64,000 bases of DNA from Amycolatopsis orientalis DSM 40040 = KCTC 9412 (GTDB lineage: Bacteria; Actinomycetota; Actinomycetes; Mycobacteriales; Pseudonocardiaceae), in assembly GCF_000478275.1 (NCBI RefSeq), contig NZ_ASJB01000043.1, forward strand, positions 238,884-302,883, read 5' to 3'. Of the stretch, positions 35,282 to 44,405 are shown in pieces; position 1 is the stretch's first letter; each line of letters opens with the position of its first letter. The position numbers and the translations under genes are program-made. Below the pieces are notes generated by a model. The model was given only the letters and a program-made list of their open reading frames with translations. It ran no database searches and was not told the origin of the DNA.

Positions 35282-36146
35282 AGCCCCTGCCGAGACCACG
35301 GACAGCTTCACGAGCGGCACCCAGCCCCACCAGCCCCAGTACCCCCAACGCCAGTCCCGAAGTCACCGTCTCGACGGGAGAGGCCGCCAGCGGCGAAACC
35401 CCGGTCACCGATTCCAGCCCCACCACGGCCGTCAGCAGCGCATAGGCACCGATCGCCACCCACACCAGCCGCACCCGCCGCCGCTCCGTCCAGTCCGCGA
35501 ACCGCAGCAGCCAGGCGAGCCCAGGCAGGATGAGGATCGCGTGCATCGCCACGGCGTGCAGCGGTTTCAGCGCACCAGCGGTGGCGTACGCGGCCTGCGG
35601 GTTCCCGCCGCGCGCCTCGGTGACGCCGCTCGCGATCATCGCCGCGCCCGCCCCGAGCGCCACCAGCAGGGCGACCAGGCCGAACCGCACCGCGAGCCGC
35701 ATGCTGGCCGTGGTCTCCCCTTCGCCGCGCATCGCCGCGGCCGTGAACGAGACCGCCGTCAGGATGATCACGCCGCCGCCCGCCGCGAGCGTCGTCGACA
35801 CCGCGTTGTCGAAGCCGGTCTCGAAGTTGAAATGCGACGGCACTCCTCGCCATGCCTGCATGCTCACCAGCGCCGTCTCGACGACACTCGCCCCGGTGAA
35901 GACACCGAGCAGCGCGTTCCGCACCCGCGGCCGCACCGCGACGTACGACGTCGCCCACGCGACGGTGGCCAGCGTCAGCCCGAACGACAGGCCGAAGGTC
36001 ACCGCCTTGCGCATCGACAGCGGCCCGGTCCACGAGCCACCCGACGCGATCAGCACGATCGCGTGCACGAGGCCGCTGAGGAACAGGAGCACTCCGGTCA
36101 CGTAGGCGACGCGCTCGATCCGCCTGCCCTCGGTCCAAATGTTCAT
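35280..36146 (-). CDS. Integral membrane protein of unknown function
   Basis: A 288-residue protein with about seven to eight hydrophobic helices and short loops, starting MNIWTEGRRIERVAYVTGVLLFLSG at the likely ATG (36146). I do not recognise a family or catalytic motif. The frame extends to a GTG at 36167 without a better ribosome site. Its TGA stop lies inside the CTTTCC-type hairpin at 35239-35281, so the repeat sets the C-terminus. An inverted repeat lies upstream at 36200-36227. Confidence 0.8.
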   Translation of the reverse strand: MNIWTEGRRIERVAYVTGVLLFLSGLVHAIVLIASGGSWTGPLSMRKAVTFGLSFGLTLATVAWATSYVAVRPRVRNALLGVFTGASVVETALVSMQAWRGVPSHFNFETGFDNAVSTTLAAGGGVIILTAVSFTAAAMRGEGETTASMRLAVRFGLVALLVALGAGAAMIASGVTEARGGNPQAAYATAGALKPLHAVAMHAILILPGLAWLLRFADWTERRRVRLVWVAIGAYALLTAVVGLESVTGVSPLAASPVETVTSGLALGVLGLVGLGAAREAVRGLGRG

Positions 36147-36199
36147 ACCGAGCAGTCTCTTCGCCACCGGCCGGCAAAGCGTCGTCCTCGAAGCGACAC

Positions 36200-36227
36200 C
36201 TCACGTACGTCCGGTTACGTACCTGAG
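36200..36227. promoter_or_regulatory. Inverted repeat in divergent promoter region
   Basis: CTCACGTACGT (36200-36210) and ACGTACCTGAG (36217-36227) pair at ten of eleven positions around six bases. The site lies between the divergent starts at 36146 and 36338 and may be an operator for an unknown regulator. Confidence 0.5.
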
Positions 36228-36337
36228 AACACCACCAGGTGAAACCGGTCGGCGCCTCAGCGAAAACCGCGGTAGAGACCGACGGTCTGTTAGTCTGGCC
36301 GGTACATCCCGACCCGATTCCGAGGTACTTCCCGCCG

Positions 36338-37471
36338 ATGCCGCGCATCCTTGTCCGCGTTCTCACGCTGATCGCCGTCCTCGCCCTCCTGTTCGGGGTG
36401 CCGTGGTGGACGGTCGTCGGCTCCCCCGAACTCCCGGCCGCGCTCGAGTACCTCGGCACGATCGTCTTCGCCGTCTCGGCCCTCGCCTTGCCCGCGTGCA
36501 TGGTCCTGGGCCACGGCCCGTGGCAACGCGACCTCGCGGCGAAGATCGGCGACCTCGCCCTCGGCCTGATCTGGCTGCTGTTCTCCTTGTCGGTACTCGG
36601 AAACGTGCTGCGCCTCGTGCTCGCCCTGTCCGGAGTGGACGGTGCGGCGGAGATCGTGTCCGGTGTGATCGTGGCGAGCTTCGTGGCGCTCGCGGCGTAC
36701 GGCATGGTCGAGGCCAGGCGCGTTCCGCGGCTGAAGGAACTCGACGTCGTCCTCCCCCGCCTCGGCGCCGGGCTCGACGGTCTCCGGTTCGCGATCATCA
36801 CCGACACCCATTTCGGCCCGTTGAACCGGACGAGGTGGTCGGAGAAGGTCGTCGAGGTGGTGAACGAACTCGACGCGGACGTCGTGGCCCACGCGGGTGA
36901 CCTCGCGGACGGTTCGGTCGCCAAACGCGAGGGGCAGGTCGCGCCGCTGGGGAAGGTGCGCGCCAAACTCGGCAAGTTCTACATCACCGGTAACCACGAG
37001 TACTTCGGCGAAGCACAGGCCTGGCTGGACCATATGCGCGACCTCGGCTGGGAACCGCTGCACAACCGGCACGTACCGGTGCGCCAGGGCGGGGACACGC
37101 TCGTCTTCGCCGGGATCGACGACCCGACGGGTGCCGCCTCCGGCCTGCCGGGACACGGCCCGGACCTCCCGGCCGCGCTCGACGGCGTCGCCGCGGACAC
37201 CCCGGTCGTCCTGCTCGCCCACCAGCCGAAGCAGGTCAAGCAGGCCGCCGAGGCCGGTATCGACCTCCAGATCTCCGGGCACACCCACGGCGGCCAGATC
37301 TGGCCGTTCCATCTCCTGGTCCGGTTCGACCAGCCCGTTTTGGCCGGTTTGTCCCGTCACGGCGAGCGCACGCAGCTGTACACGAGCCGCGGCACGGGCT
37401 TCTGGGGACCACCGCTGCGCGTCTTCGCGCCCAGTGAGATCACCCTCCTGACCTTGCGAAAGCGCGTTTAG
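36338..37471 (+). CDS. Membrane-anchored calcineurin-like phosphoesterase (YkuE/YaeI-like)
   Basis: A 377-residue protein. Four N-terminal hydrophobic segments span about residues 5-125, followed by a metallophosphoesterase domain. Metal-binding motifs are in order: ITDTHFG, HAGDLADG, ITGNHEYF and ISGHTHGGQ. The order matches the YkuE/YaeI group, which hydrolyses phosphoesters such as lipid-linked phosphates. I chose the ATG at 36338 because it begins the hydrophobic stretch; the frame runs back to 36239 over the promoter region. The natural substrate is unknown. Confidence 0.9.
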   Translation: MPRILVRVLTLIAVLALLFGVPWWTVVGSPELPAALEYLGTIVFAVSALALPACMVLGHGPWQRDLAAKIGDLALGLIWLLFSLSVLGNVLRLVLALSGVDGAAEIVSGVIVASFVALAAYGMVEARRVPRLKELDVVLPRLGAGLDGLRFAIITDTHFGPLNRTRWSEKVVEVVNELDADVVAHAGDLADGSVAKREGQVAPLGKVRAKLGKFYITGNHEYFGEAQAWLDHMRDLGWEPLHNRHVPVRQGGDTLVFAGIDDPTGAASGLPGHGPDLPAALDGVAADTPVVLLAHQPKQVKQAAEAGIDLQISGHTHGGQIWPFHLLVRFDQPVLAGLSRHGERTQLYTSRGTGFWGPPLRVFAPSEITLLTLRKRV

Positions 37472-37480
37472 CCCTCTGGA

Positions 37481-37502
37481 TGCGACGTCTTCGGGCGTCG
37501 CA
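37481..37502. terminator. Short hairpin after the phosphoesterase gene
   Basis: TGCGACG (37481-37487) pairs with CGTCGCA (37496-37502). The preceding CCTCTGGATGCG (37473-37484) is shared with the hairpin at 17073-17128. A run of eight T residues follows at 37520-37527. Confidence 0.5.
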
Positions 37503-37530
37503 GCAGGTGCCACCGACAATTTTTTTTGTC

Positions 37531-37584
37531 TTGACAACTCCAGCGTTCGGAGCGAGAGTGGTGCCCAACGAACCCCGCTCCGAA
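37531..37584 (+). promoter_or_regulatory. TTGACA promoter element and inverted repeat before the DUF998 gene
   Basis: TTGACA (37531-37536) follows an AT-rich palindrome GACAA-T6-TTGTC (37515-37530), which is very unusual in this DNA. No good -10 box is visible. A perfect 9-bp inverted repeat, TTCGGAGCG (37546-37554) with CGCTCCGAA (37576-37584), precedes the ribosome site and may act as an operator or leader hairpin. Confidence 0.45.
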
Positions 37585-37595
37585 AGGCCTAGACG

Positions 37596-38240
37596 ATGAC
37601 CATCGCCGCCACCCGAACCCACGCCGCGGTCCCGACCCGCGCCCTGCTCGCCTGCGGCGCCGTCTCGGGCCCGCTGTACTTCCTGACCGCGTTCGCCCAG
37701 GCCGCCGTCCGCGAGGGCTTCGACCTCACCAAGCACCCGGCGAGCATGCTGAGCAACGGCGACGCCGGCTGGATCCAGGTGACGAACTTCCTGGTCACCG
37801 GCGTCCTGATGATCGCGGGAGCGGTCGGCCTGCACCGCAGGATGGAACCGGGCAGAGGGAGCGTCTGGGGTCCACGACTGCTGGGCGTCTTCGGGGTCAG
37901 CCTGCTTTTCGCGGCGGTCTTCAAGGCCGACCCCGGCAACGGCTTCCCGGCCGGTACCGGCGCGGCGACGATCAGCACCGCGGGGATCCTGCACATGGCC
38001 GCCGGCTCGATCGGCTTCCTGTCGCTGATCGTGGCGACCTTCGTGTTCGCGAGCCGCTTCTCCCGTGAGGGACACCGCGGCTGGGCCGTCTACTCCCGCG
38101 CCACCGGCATCGCGTTCTTCTCCGCCTTCGCCGGGATCAGTTCCGGCAACGCCAACGCCGCCGTGATGCTCGCCTTCTGGGCCGCCGTGCTGCTGGCCTG
38201 GGGCTGGGTCACCGCCGTCATCGTCCGTACCGCCCGCTGA
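37596..38240 (+). CDS. DUF998 family membrane protein
   Basis: A 214-residue protein with about six hydrophobic helices. The features HPASMLSNGDAGWIQVTNFLVTG in the first loop and the FKADPGNGFP block before helix 4 are typical of DUF998. The family role is unknown; some members are linked to stress response. The ATG is preceded by AAAGG. It lies 23 bases before the alpha/beta hydrolase gene and is probably co-transcribed with it from the TTGACA element at 37531. Confidence 0.85.
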   Translation: MTIAATRTHAAVPTRALLACGAVSGPLYFLTAFAQAAVREGFDLTKHPASMLSNGDAGWIQVTNFLVTGVLMIAGAVGLHRRMEPGRGSVWGPRLLGVFGVSLLFAAVFKADPGNGFPAGTGAATISTAGILHMAAGSIGFLSLIVATFVFASRFSREGHRGWAVYSRATGIAFFSAFAGISSGNANAAVMLAFWAAVLLAWGWVTAVIVRTAR

Positions 38241-38263
38241 CCCGATCGAGGAGAATCCCCGCC

Positions 38264-39061
38264 ATGAGCACCGTGACCTCGCAAGACGGCACCACCATCG
38301 CCTACACCCGCACCGGCTCCGGCCCCGCCGTCATCCTGGTCGACGGCGCGATGTGCCACCGCGGCTTCGGCCCGGCCACGCCGCTGGCCGCCGAACTCGC
38401 CCCGCATTTCACCGTCTACACCTACGATCGCCGCGGCCGCGGGGAAAGCACCGACACCGCGCCGTTCTCGGTCGCCCGCGAAGTCGAGGACCTCGCCGCG
38501 CTGATCAAGGAGGCGGGCGGCACCGCCCACGTCTACGGGATCTCGTCCGGCGCCGCGCTCGCCCTCGAAGCCGCGAACGCCGGGCTCCCGATCACGAAAC
38601 TGGCGGTGTACGAGTTCCCGCTGGTCGTCGACGACACCCGCCCGCCGGTCCCGGCCGACTACGCGCGGCGGCTGGAGACGGCCATCGCCGCCGGGCGGCC
38701 CGGCACCGCGATCAAGACGTTCATGCGCGAGGGCGTCCGGGTTCCGGCGCCGGTCGTGTTCATGATGCAGTTCATGCCCGCCTGGCCGAAGCTGAAGAAA
38801 GTCGCGCCGACCCTGCGCTACGACGCCGCGCTCTTCGACGGTCTGCACGACGGCACCCCGCTGCCCGAGGGCCGTTGGGCGGGCGTCACCACACCGGCAC
38901 TGGTCATGGACGGTGGCAAGAGCCCGGCGTGGATCCGCAACGGCGTCGCCGCGCTCGCGAAGGCTGTCCCCGGCGCCGAGCACCGCACGATCGAGGGCCA
39001 GACGCATATGCTCAAGCCGAAAGCGGTGGCCCCGGTCCTGGTCGAGTACTTCGCGAGCTGA
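38264..39061 (+). CDS. Alpha/beta hydrolase
   Basis: A 265-residue hydrolase. The oxyanion-region stretch VILVDGAMCHR comes first, then YDRRGRGES, the nucleophile elbow YGISSGAAL with its Ser, and a late His in EGQTHML. The fold and length fit the esterase/haloperoxidase-like group; the substrate is unknown. GAGGAG precedes the ATG. It forms an operon with the DUF998 gene and is followed by a family 1 palindrome after 20 bases. Confidence 0.9.
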   Translation: MSTVTSQDGTTIAYTRTGSGPAVILVDGAMCHRGFGPATPLAAELAPHFTVYTYDRRGRGESTDTAPFSVAREVEDLAALIKEAGGTAHVYGISSGAALALEAANAGLPITKLAVYEFPLVVDDTRPPVPADYARRLETAIAAGRPGTAIKTFMREGVRVPAPVVFMMQFMPAWPKLKKVAPTLRYDAALFDGLHDGTPLPEGRWAGVTTPALVMDGGKSPAWIRNGVAALAKAVPGAEHRTIEGQTHMLKPKAVAPVLVEYFAS

Positions 39062-39081
39062 AGTGGCGGCATCCAGTGGGT

Positions 39082-39127
39082 CTCGTGAGTGGTAATGACG
39101 GTTCTAACCGTCATTACCACTCACGAG
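39082..39127. repeat. Dispersed palindrome family 1, copy 4 (AATGACGG core)
   Basis: Perfect arms 39082-39103 and 39106-39127 with a CT centre, filling the gap between convergent genes ending at 39061 and 39132. Outside it, AGTGGGT and CCCACT extend the pairing with one bulged base. Confidence 0.92.
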
Positions 39128-39131
39128 CCCA

Positions 39132-40115
39132 CTACACGCCCGCGGGCGAACTGGCCCCCTGCACCAAGAGCTTCGCGGAGCCGGTCCCGTCGGCGGGCAC
39201 CGTCCAGATCCCCGACTCCAGGCCGTAGGCCACGGTCCGGTCGTCGAGCCAGGCCGCCTGGTCGTCGACGCTGCGCGTCTCCGCCAGCAGGGTCTCCCGG
39301 CCGGAGGCCAGCTCGAGGACGGCCAGCCGCCACGGCGCCGCGGAATCGGTGGAAACCCGCTTCTTGAAGGCGATCCGCTTACCGTCCGGCGAAAGCGACG
39401 GGCATTCGACGTTCTCCCGGACCATCCTCGCGACGAGCCTTTCGTAATCCGCCTCGACGAGGTACGTCTTCCCCTTCGTCCCCACGGTCGCGTAGAACCG
39501 CTTCCCGTCGGGGGCGAAGGTGATCCCCCAGTAGTTCACATCCGAGGCGTAGTACGGCTTGCCGTCGAGCAGGAGCCCCATCTCCTCGATGCTCTTCATC
39601 AGGTTCCCGGTCGACAGGTCGAGTATCCCGGCCCTGGTCGAAAACCCGTTCTCCGCATAGGAATCCCCGTTGACGAACAGCGTCCAGTAGACGAGTTTCC
39701 CGTCCGGCGAGACCCGCCCGCGGCTGGGTGTCCCGGGGAGTTCGACCCGGCGGATCTCCTTGAGGTCCTGGTCCAGCACGATGACGTCGGTCATCGGCGG
39801 CAGCACGCCCGGCTGCGCGGCGAGGCAGAGCGCCGTCCCCGCCGAGGTGGCGAACCGGTCGCAGCTGAGACCGGCCACCTTCCTCGGTTCGCCGGGCCGA
39901 TCGGCCGGAACGGTGGCGAGGTGGCCGAAGTCGGGGCCTTCGGCGGTGTTGCGGAACAGCAGCTGCCCCTTGGCCTGCACCGAAACCGGCTGCCCGGTCA
40001 CGACGGCGACCGAGTTGACCGCCGGCCCTCGGTCACGGGACTGGAGTCCGAAGACGACGGCCGCCGCGATCAGGACGACGACCGCCGCCGCCACACCCAC
40101 GATCCGCGCCCTCAT
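39132..40115 (-). CDS. Membrane-anchored beta-propeller (TolB/WD40-like) protein
   Basis: A 327-residue protein with one N-terminal hydrophobic helix (residues about 5-23) and then a beta-propeller-like extracellular part. Repeated units include SRGRVSPDGKLVYW, WGITFAPDGKRFYA and CPSLSPDGKRIAF, as in TolB/WD40-type proteins. It probably senses or binds a ligand outside the cell. The ATG at 40115 overlaps the stop of the MFS gene, so the two are coupled and may work together. The exact role is unknown. Confidence 0.8.
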   Translation of the reverse strand: MRARIVGVAAAVVVLIAAAVVFGLQSRDRGPAVNSVAVVTGQPVSVQAKGQLLFRNTAEGPDFGHLATVPADRPGEPRKVAGLSCDRFATSAGTALCLAAQPGVLPPMTDVIVLDQDLKEIRRVELPGTPSRGRVSPDGKLVYWTLFVNGDSYAENGFSTRAGILDLSTGNLMKSIEEMGLLLDGKPYYASDVNYWGITFAPDGKRFYATVGTKGKTYLVEADYERLVARMVRENVECPSLSPDGKRIAFKKRVSTDSAAPWRLAVLELASGRETLLAETRSVDDQAAWLDDRTVAYGLESGIWTVPADGTGSAKLLVQGASSPAGV

Positions 40116-41356
40116 GCGTATGTCCTCAGTGGACGGAGGATGGCGGCCGCGACGACCGCGATCGCCAGCGCGCCCGCGGCGACCAGGACCGCGGCGTGCA
40201 GATCCCACGCGGTCCACGCGAGTCCGAAGAGGACGGAGGCGAACATCCGGGTCGTCGCCTGCCCGGTCTGCACCAGCGCCAGTCCGCTCGCCCGCTGATG
40301 TTCGGGCAGCAGTGGCCCGGCGGCGGCCATCAGGACACCGTCGGTGGCGGCGTAGAAGACGCCGTGCAGGATCAGCGCCAGTACCGCGAGCACGCCACCG
40401 TCCACCGGACCGAGCAGCGCCAGCAGCGCGGCGACCAGCGCGATATGCCCGCCGAGGAACACCTTCCAGCGGCCGACGCGGTCGGAGAGCCTGCCCAGCG
40501 GCACGGCGAGCAGCAGGTAGACCCCCGCGGTTCCCAAGGGCAGCAAGGGAAAGAAGACGGCGCCGAGTTCCCAGCGCCGCTGCAGGACGAGGTACAGGAA
40601 CGAATCGCTGAGGGTGACCAGGCCCAGCAGCGCCGCCCAGACGCAGATCCGGCGGAACGACGCCTGCCGGATCAGTCCGGCGGTCTCCCGCAAGGAGACC
40701 TTGGGCCGCTCGGCCCGCGGCCCCGGTTGGTGGTCCTTGACCAGCAGCACCAGGATGATCACGCCGATCGCGGCGACGCAGAAGCTGGTGAAGAACACCG
40801 AGTCGTAGCTGCCGAGGCTGAGCCACAGCACGGCCATCGCGACCAGTGGGCCGAGGAAGGCGCCGAAGGTGTCCATCGCGCGGTGCACGCCGAACGCGCG
40901 GCCGAGATGTTCGGGATCGCTGCTCAAGGTGATCAGCGCGTCCCGCGGCGCGGTCCGGACGCCCTTGCCGGTGCGGTCGGCCGCGAGCACCGCCCCGATC
41001 GCCACCGTGGACGAACCCGCCAGCATCAGGCCGATCTTGCCCAGCGCCGAAAGTCCGTAACCGAAGCAGGCGACCGCCTTGAGCCGCTGCCACCGGTCCG
41101 CGAGATGACCGCCGACGAGCCGGACGACGGCGGTGACGCCGGAGTAGAGGCCGTCGAGCACGCCGAACTGCAGCGGGCTCAGGCCCAGGCCGAGAACGAG
41201 GTAGAGCGGCAGTACCGCGGTCACCATCTCCGACGAGATGTCGGTGACCAGGCTGACCAGGCCGAGCGCGACGACATTCCCGGTGACGGCCCGTTTCACG
41301 CCGCTCTTCGGGACTTCCGCCGCGGCGTCCGCTCCTCTACTGGTGGCTATGTACAT
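40112..41356 (-). CDS. MFS transporter
   Basis: A 414-residue membrane protein with about twelve helices. VVRLVGGHLADRWQRLKAV contains the helix 2-3 MFS signature, and ADRTGKGVRTAPRDALI is the characteristic loop after helix 4. It probably exports a small compound with proton exchange. The ATG has GGAGG upstream and overlaps the propeller gene at its 3' end. The operon pairing of an MFS carrier with a surface propeller is seen directly; its purpose is not known. Confidence 0.88.
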   Translation of the reverse strand: MYIATSRGADAAAEVPKSGVKRAVTGNVVALGLVSLVTDISSEMVTAVLPLYLVLGLGLSPLQFGVLDGLYSGVTAVVRLVGGHLADRWQRLKAVACFGYGLSALGKIGLMLAGSSTVAIGAVLAADRTGKGVRTAPRDALITLSSDPEHLGRAFGVHRAMDTFGAFLGPLVAMAVLWLSLGSYDSVFFTSFCVAAIGVIILVLLVKDHQPGPRAERPKVSLRETAGLIRQASFRRICVWAALLGLVTLSDSFLYLVLQRRWELGAVFFPLLPLGTAGVYLLLAVPLGRLSDRVGRWKVFLGGHIALVAALLALLGPVDGGVLAVLALILHGVFYAATDGVLMAAAGPLLPEHQRASGLALVQTGQATTRMFASVLFGLAWTAWDLHAAVLVAAGALAIAVVAAAILRPLRTYA

Positions 41357-41431
41357 GGAGACCTCCAGCGCCGCGAGGACGGTGCCGGGTCGCGGTGCAC
41401 ACGGCCGCGACCCGGCACCTGATCGCGAGGA

Positions 41432-43018
41432 TCAGTGGCAGGTGTAGGTGGGAGAGGCGTCGATGGTCTTGCCGTCCAGACCGATCAACTGGGTCGAGAA
41501 GGCGTTGTCCGACATGTTCAGCTTGAGCACGCCGTAGGTCGAGATCGCCTTCGCCGTGGCCGGATGCAGCGTCTTGACCGGGTACAGACTCGCCCCGCCA
41601 CCACCGCCGATGATCTGCACCGGACCGGCCGCGTCCTTGTCTCCGTCCGCGTTCTGCGGATAGAACCGCTCGTAGTGGTGGTCGTGCCCGTTGAGCACGA
41701 GGTCGACCTTGCTCTGCACCATGGTCTCCCAGAGGGTGGCCATCTTGTCGTTGTCGCCGTGGTCACCCGAGGTGTAGCGCGGATGGTGGTAGTACGCGGC
41801 GACGCAGGGCTTGGTGTTCTTCGCCAGGTCCTGCTTGATCCAGTTCAGCTGCTCGTCGCTGATGGCGTTCGCGGCCAGCCCGGGAGAGAACTCCGTGCTG
41901 TCGATGGCCACGAAGTGCCAGTTGCCCATTTCCCAGCTGTAGTAGGTCTTCCCGTTCGGGGTCGCGATATTCCCGAAGTACTGCTTGTAGGCGCCCAGCG
42001 GGGTGTGGTCGTAGGTTTCGTGGTTGCCCGGGACCGGGTGCATGATGCTCTTGTACTTGCCCCAGGTCTTGTCGAAGTAGCTCGTGAAGTCCTCGATATG
42101 GGCGTCGTCGTACTGGTTGTCGCCCATGGTGATCACCGCGGCCGGGTTCATCTGGCCGACCAGCGCGGCGGTCTTCGGATGGACGCACGAGGACGAGGAG
42201 GCGGTGCACTGTTCGGCGATGTCACCGGAGGCGGCGAGGACGAAGGAAGAACCGCCCGCCTGCGTGGTCGCCTGGATCTGGTTGCTGGCCGCGGAAGTGT
42301 TGCCGGCGGCGTCCTTCGCGCGGACGGTGTAGGTGTACGCGGTCGAGGCACTCAGCCCGCTGTCGGTGAAGGCCGTGGTCTCGGTCGTGCCGACGACCTG
42401 ACCGTTCCTCAGCACCTCGTAACCGCTGACACCGACGTTGTCCGTCGAGCCGGTCCACGTCAGGTCCACAGTGGACGACGTGATCGCACCGGCCGCGAGG
42501 TTCGCGGGCGCGGTGGGCGCCTGCGTGTCACTGGACGAGTCCGACGTGCCGTAGACCTGCATCTCCCAAAGGGAGTAGCCGTAACTGGTGGCGCGTTTGG
42601 TGCCGACGAGACGCAGGTACCGGCCGCGGCCGGACAGCCCGGTGAGATCGTCGGTCCCGCCGTTACCACTGGTGACGGATTTGATCGAGGTCCACGACGA
42701 ACCGTCGTTGGAGACTTCCAGCCGGTACGCGGTGGCGTAGGCCGCTTCCCAGCTCAGCTTGACCCGGTTGATGGCCGAAGGGCCGCCGAGGTCGACGCGG
42801 ATGAACTGCGGGTCCACCCCTTCGGCACTCGCCCAGCGGGTGGTCGTCTTGCCGTCGACGGCGAGTGGGCCGCCGTACGACGAGTTCTCCACCGACGAGA
42901 CGAGGACGGGTTTTCCTTGGGACAAAAGGACGTCAGCGGCTTGCGCGCTTCCGCTGAGCAGCGTCGGCAACAGGATGGCGGCCGCGCCTAAGGGCAGTAG
43001 TCTGGTTCGGGCCTTCAC
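41432..43018 (-). CDS. Secreted metallophosphatase with F5/8C and fibronectin III domains
   Basis: A 528-residue exported protein. A signal peptide of about 27 residues ends at AQA-A. Residues about 30-160 are an F5/8 type C (discoidin) carbohydrate-binding domain (VDLGGPSAINRVKLSW, YLRLVGTKR). Residues about 170-255 are an FnIII domain (APTAPANLAAGAITSSTVDLTW in short). The rest is a calcineurin-like phosphatase with ITMGDNQY, VPGNHETYD and NGHDHHYER. It probably frees phosphate from glycans or nucleotides outside the cell. GTG start at 43018 with GGGAG upstream. The operator-like element 43088-43112 lies before it. Confidence 0.93.
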   Translation of the reverse strand: MKARTRLLPLGAAAILLPTLLSGSAQAADVLLSQGKPVLVSSVENSSYGGPLAVDGKTTTRWASAEGVDPQFIRVDLGGPSAINRVKLSWEAAYATAYRLEVSNDGSSWTSIKSVTSGNGGTDDLTGLSGRGRYLRLVGTKRATSYGYSLWEMQVYGTSDSSSDTQAPTAPANLAAGAITSSTVDLTWTGSTDNVGVSGYEVLRNGQVVGTTETTAFTDSGLSASTAYTYTVRAKDAAGNTSAASNQIQATTQAGGSSFVLAASGDIAEQCTASSSSCVHPKTAALVGQMNPAAVITMGDNQYDDAHIEDFTSYFDKTWGKYKSIMHPVPGNHETYDHTPLGAYKQYFGNIATPNGKTYYSWEMGNWHFVAIDSTEFSPGLAANAISDEQLNWIKQDLAKNTKPCVAAYYHHPRYTSGDHGDNDKMATLWETMVQSKVDLVLNGHDHHYERFYPQNADGDKDAAGPVQIIGGGGGASLYPVKTLHPATAKAISTYGVLKLNMSDNAFSTQLIGLDGKTIDASPTYTCH

Positions 43019-43087
43019 ATCGTTCTCCCCGGGATCCGTGGCGGCGGGTAAGAGGGACGGGTGCGCGGCGTTGTTCTTCGAGCAGTG

Positions 43088-43112
43088 TTCGTTTGGTAAC
43101 TTTCCTAACGAA
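43088..43112. promoter_or_regulatory. TTCGTT/AACGAA inverted repeat with TTTCC core
   Basis: TTCGTTTGG (43088-43096) and CCTAACGAA (43104-43112) pair at eight of nine positions around TAACTTT. It lies between the divergent phosphatase and HAD genes. The GGTAA-CTTTCC-TAA core recalls ROK-family operators and the element at 15865-15883; the assignment is tentative. Confidence 0.5.
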
Positions 43113-43162
43113 TGCGTACGGTAATCCGTGCCACTCAGTGAGTCAAGACATAGACTCGTCCC

Positions 43163-43807
43163 ATGACCGGTGCCTTGATCTTCGACTTCGACGGAACGCT
43201 GGTCGACACCGAGGCCGCCGTCCTCGTGGCCTGGCAGGAGACCTTCCGCGAACGCGGCGGCGAACTCCCCCTCGACGTCTGGCACACCGTGATCGGCACC
43301 CAGCACACCGCCGCCGCGATGTTCGAGCTGCTGGCGAAGGACGACGAGCACCTGGACAAACTCGCGATCCGCACCGGCGTCCGCGCCCGTGTCACCGAGC
43401 TGCTGGAGTCCGAAGGGCCGCGTCCCGGCGTCAAGGAGTACCTCGAAGACGCGCATGAGCAGGGCCTGCGGCTGGCCATCGCGTCCAGTTCGACCGGCGA
43501 CTGGGTCGCCACACATTTGAACCGGCTGGGTCTCGCGGACGCGTTCGAAGCCGTCCTCACCGGCGACCTCCACGAGGCGAAGCCGAGTCCGGACCTCTAT
43601 CTGGCCGCGCTCGCGGCACTGGACCTGCCGCCGTCCGAGGCGATCGCGTTCGAGGACTCACCGCACGGCGTCACCGCGGCGAAGGCCGCCGGGCTGAAGT
43701 GCGTCGCGGTCCCGAATCCGATCACCGCGGTGCTGAACTTCGACCACGCCGATCTCGTCCTCGGCTCGCTGGCCGACGAACCGCTGAGCGCGTTGCTCAG
43801 CCGCTGA
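43163..43807 (+). CDS. HAD superfamily phosphatase (subfamily IA)
   Basis: A 214-residue HAD phosphatase. Motif I is FDFDGTLVDT (nucleophile Asp8, general acid Asp10), motif II is the Ser of IASSSTGDW, the Lys of motif III lies in EAKPSPDLY, and motif IV is FEDSPHG. It resembles phosphoglycolate phosphatase or beta-phosphoglucomutase. Its end overlaps the convergent Nudix gene by 11 bases. It is divergent from the secreted phosphatase. The substrate is unknown. Confidence 0.92.
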   Translation: MTGALIFDFDGTLVDTEAAVLVAWQETFRERGGELPLDVWHTVIGTQHTAAAMFELLAKDDEHLDKLAIRTGVRARVTELLESEGPRPGVKEYLEDAHEQGLRLAIASSSTGDWVATHLNRLGLADAFEAVLTGDLHEAKPSPDLYLAALAALDLPPSEAIAFEDSPHGVTAAKAAGLKCVAVPNPITAVLNFDHADLVLGSLADEPLSALLSR

Positions 43808-44264
43808 GCGTTTCCGCCAGCCGGACGAGGAACGGGCGCTGCCCCTTGAGTAGCTTCTCCTCGGCTTCCACGAGCCCGAACCAAGCGACCCTGTCGACCT
43901 CGGGGAACTCCTGCGTCCGCCCCGACCGCGGCGGCCACTCCATCTCGAAGGTGCCCGGGACCACCTGAGCGGGATCGAGGTCTCCCTCCACCGCCCAGAC
44001 CGTGACGACCTTGCCGCCGGACTGCTTCACCTCGCCGAGCGGGAGGTACTCCCCCTCCGGCGCGGGCAGGCCCAGTTCCTCCTGGAACTCGCGCCGCGCC
44101 GCGGCCTCCGGCGTCTCACCCGGTTCGTACTCGCCCTTGGGCACCGACCAGCCGCCCGCGTCCTTCTTGGCCCAGAACGGCCCGCCCATATGCCCGAGCA
44201 GTACTTCGGTCACCTCGCCCGACCTGCGGAAAAGCAGGATCCCGGCACTCGTCTTACCCGCCAC
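43797..44264 (-). CDS. Nudix hydrolase
   Basis: A 155-residue protein with a Nudix box GEYEPGETPEAAARREFQEE followed by LG, with the essential Glu pair in place. It begins VAGKTSAGILLFRR and resembles NTP pyrophosphohydrolases of the MutT type that clean nucleotide pools. I chose the GTG at 44264 because conservation starts there; only a weak ribosome site is visible. It overlaps the HAD gene tail-to-tail. Confidence 0.88.
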   Translation of the reverse strand: MAGKTSAGILLFRRSGEVTEVLLGHMGGPFWAKKDAGGWSVPKGEYEPGETPEAAARREFQEELGLPAPEGEYLPLGEVKQSGGKVVTVWAVEGDLDPAQVVPGTFEMEWPPRSGRTQEFPEVDRVAWFGLVEAEEKLLKGQRPFLVRLAETLSG

Positions 44265-44340
44265 GGCGTCCAGTGTGCCCTTGCTCCGACCGGGTGATGC
44301 GACCGCCTCGGGAAAAAAGTTCCGGCGGCGATGTCGAAAT

Positions 44341-44360
44341 GCGTCGTGCCCGTACGACGC
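44341..44360. promoter_or_regulatory. Operator-like inverted repeat before DoxX gene 1
   Basis: GCGTCGT (44341-44347) and ACGACGC (44354-44360) are perfect inverted arms around six bases, 46 bases before the DoxX start. A smaller one, ATGGT-TTAG-ACCAT (45014-45027), lies 22 bases before the second DoxX gene. The two sites differ in sequence, so separate regulation of the paralogues is likely. Confidence 0.45.
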
Positions 44361-44405
44361 GTTGTCAGAAGCCGCCCCACAGACCCTCTCGGAAGGACCA
44401 GGACG

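Noticed and set aside
41435..42991. Rightward open frame of 518 codons
   Set aside because: It is antisense to the secreted phosphatase, whose domains and signal peptide are clear.
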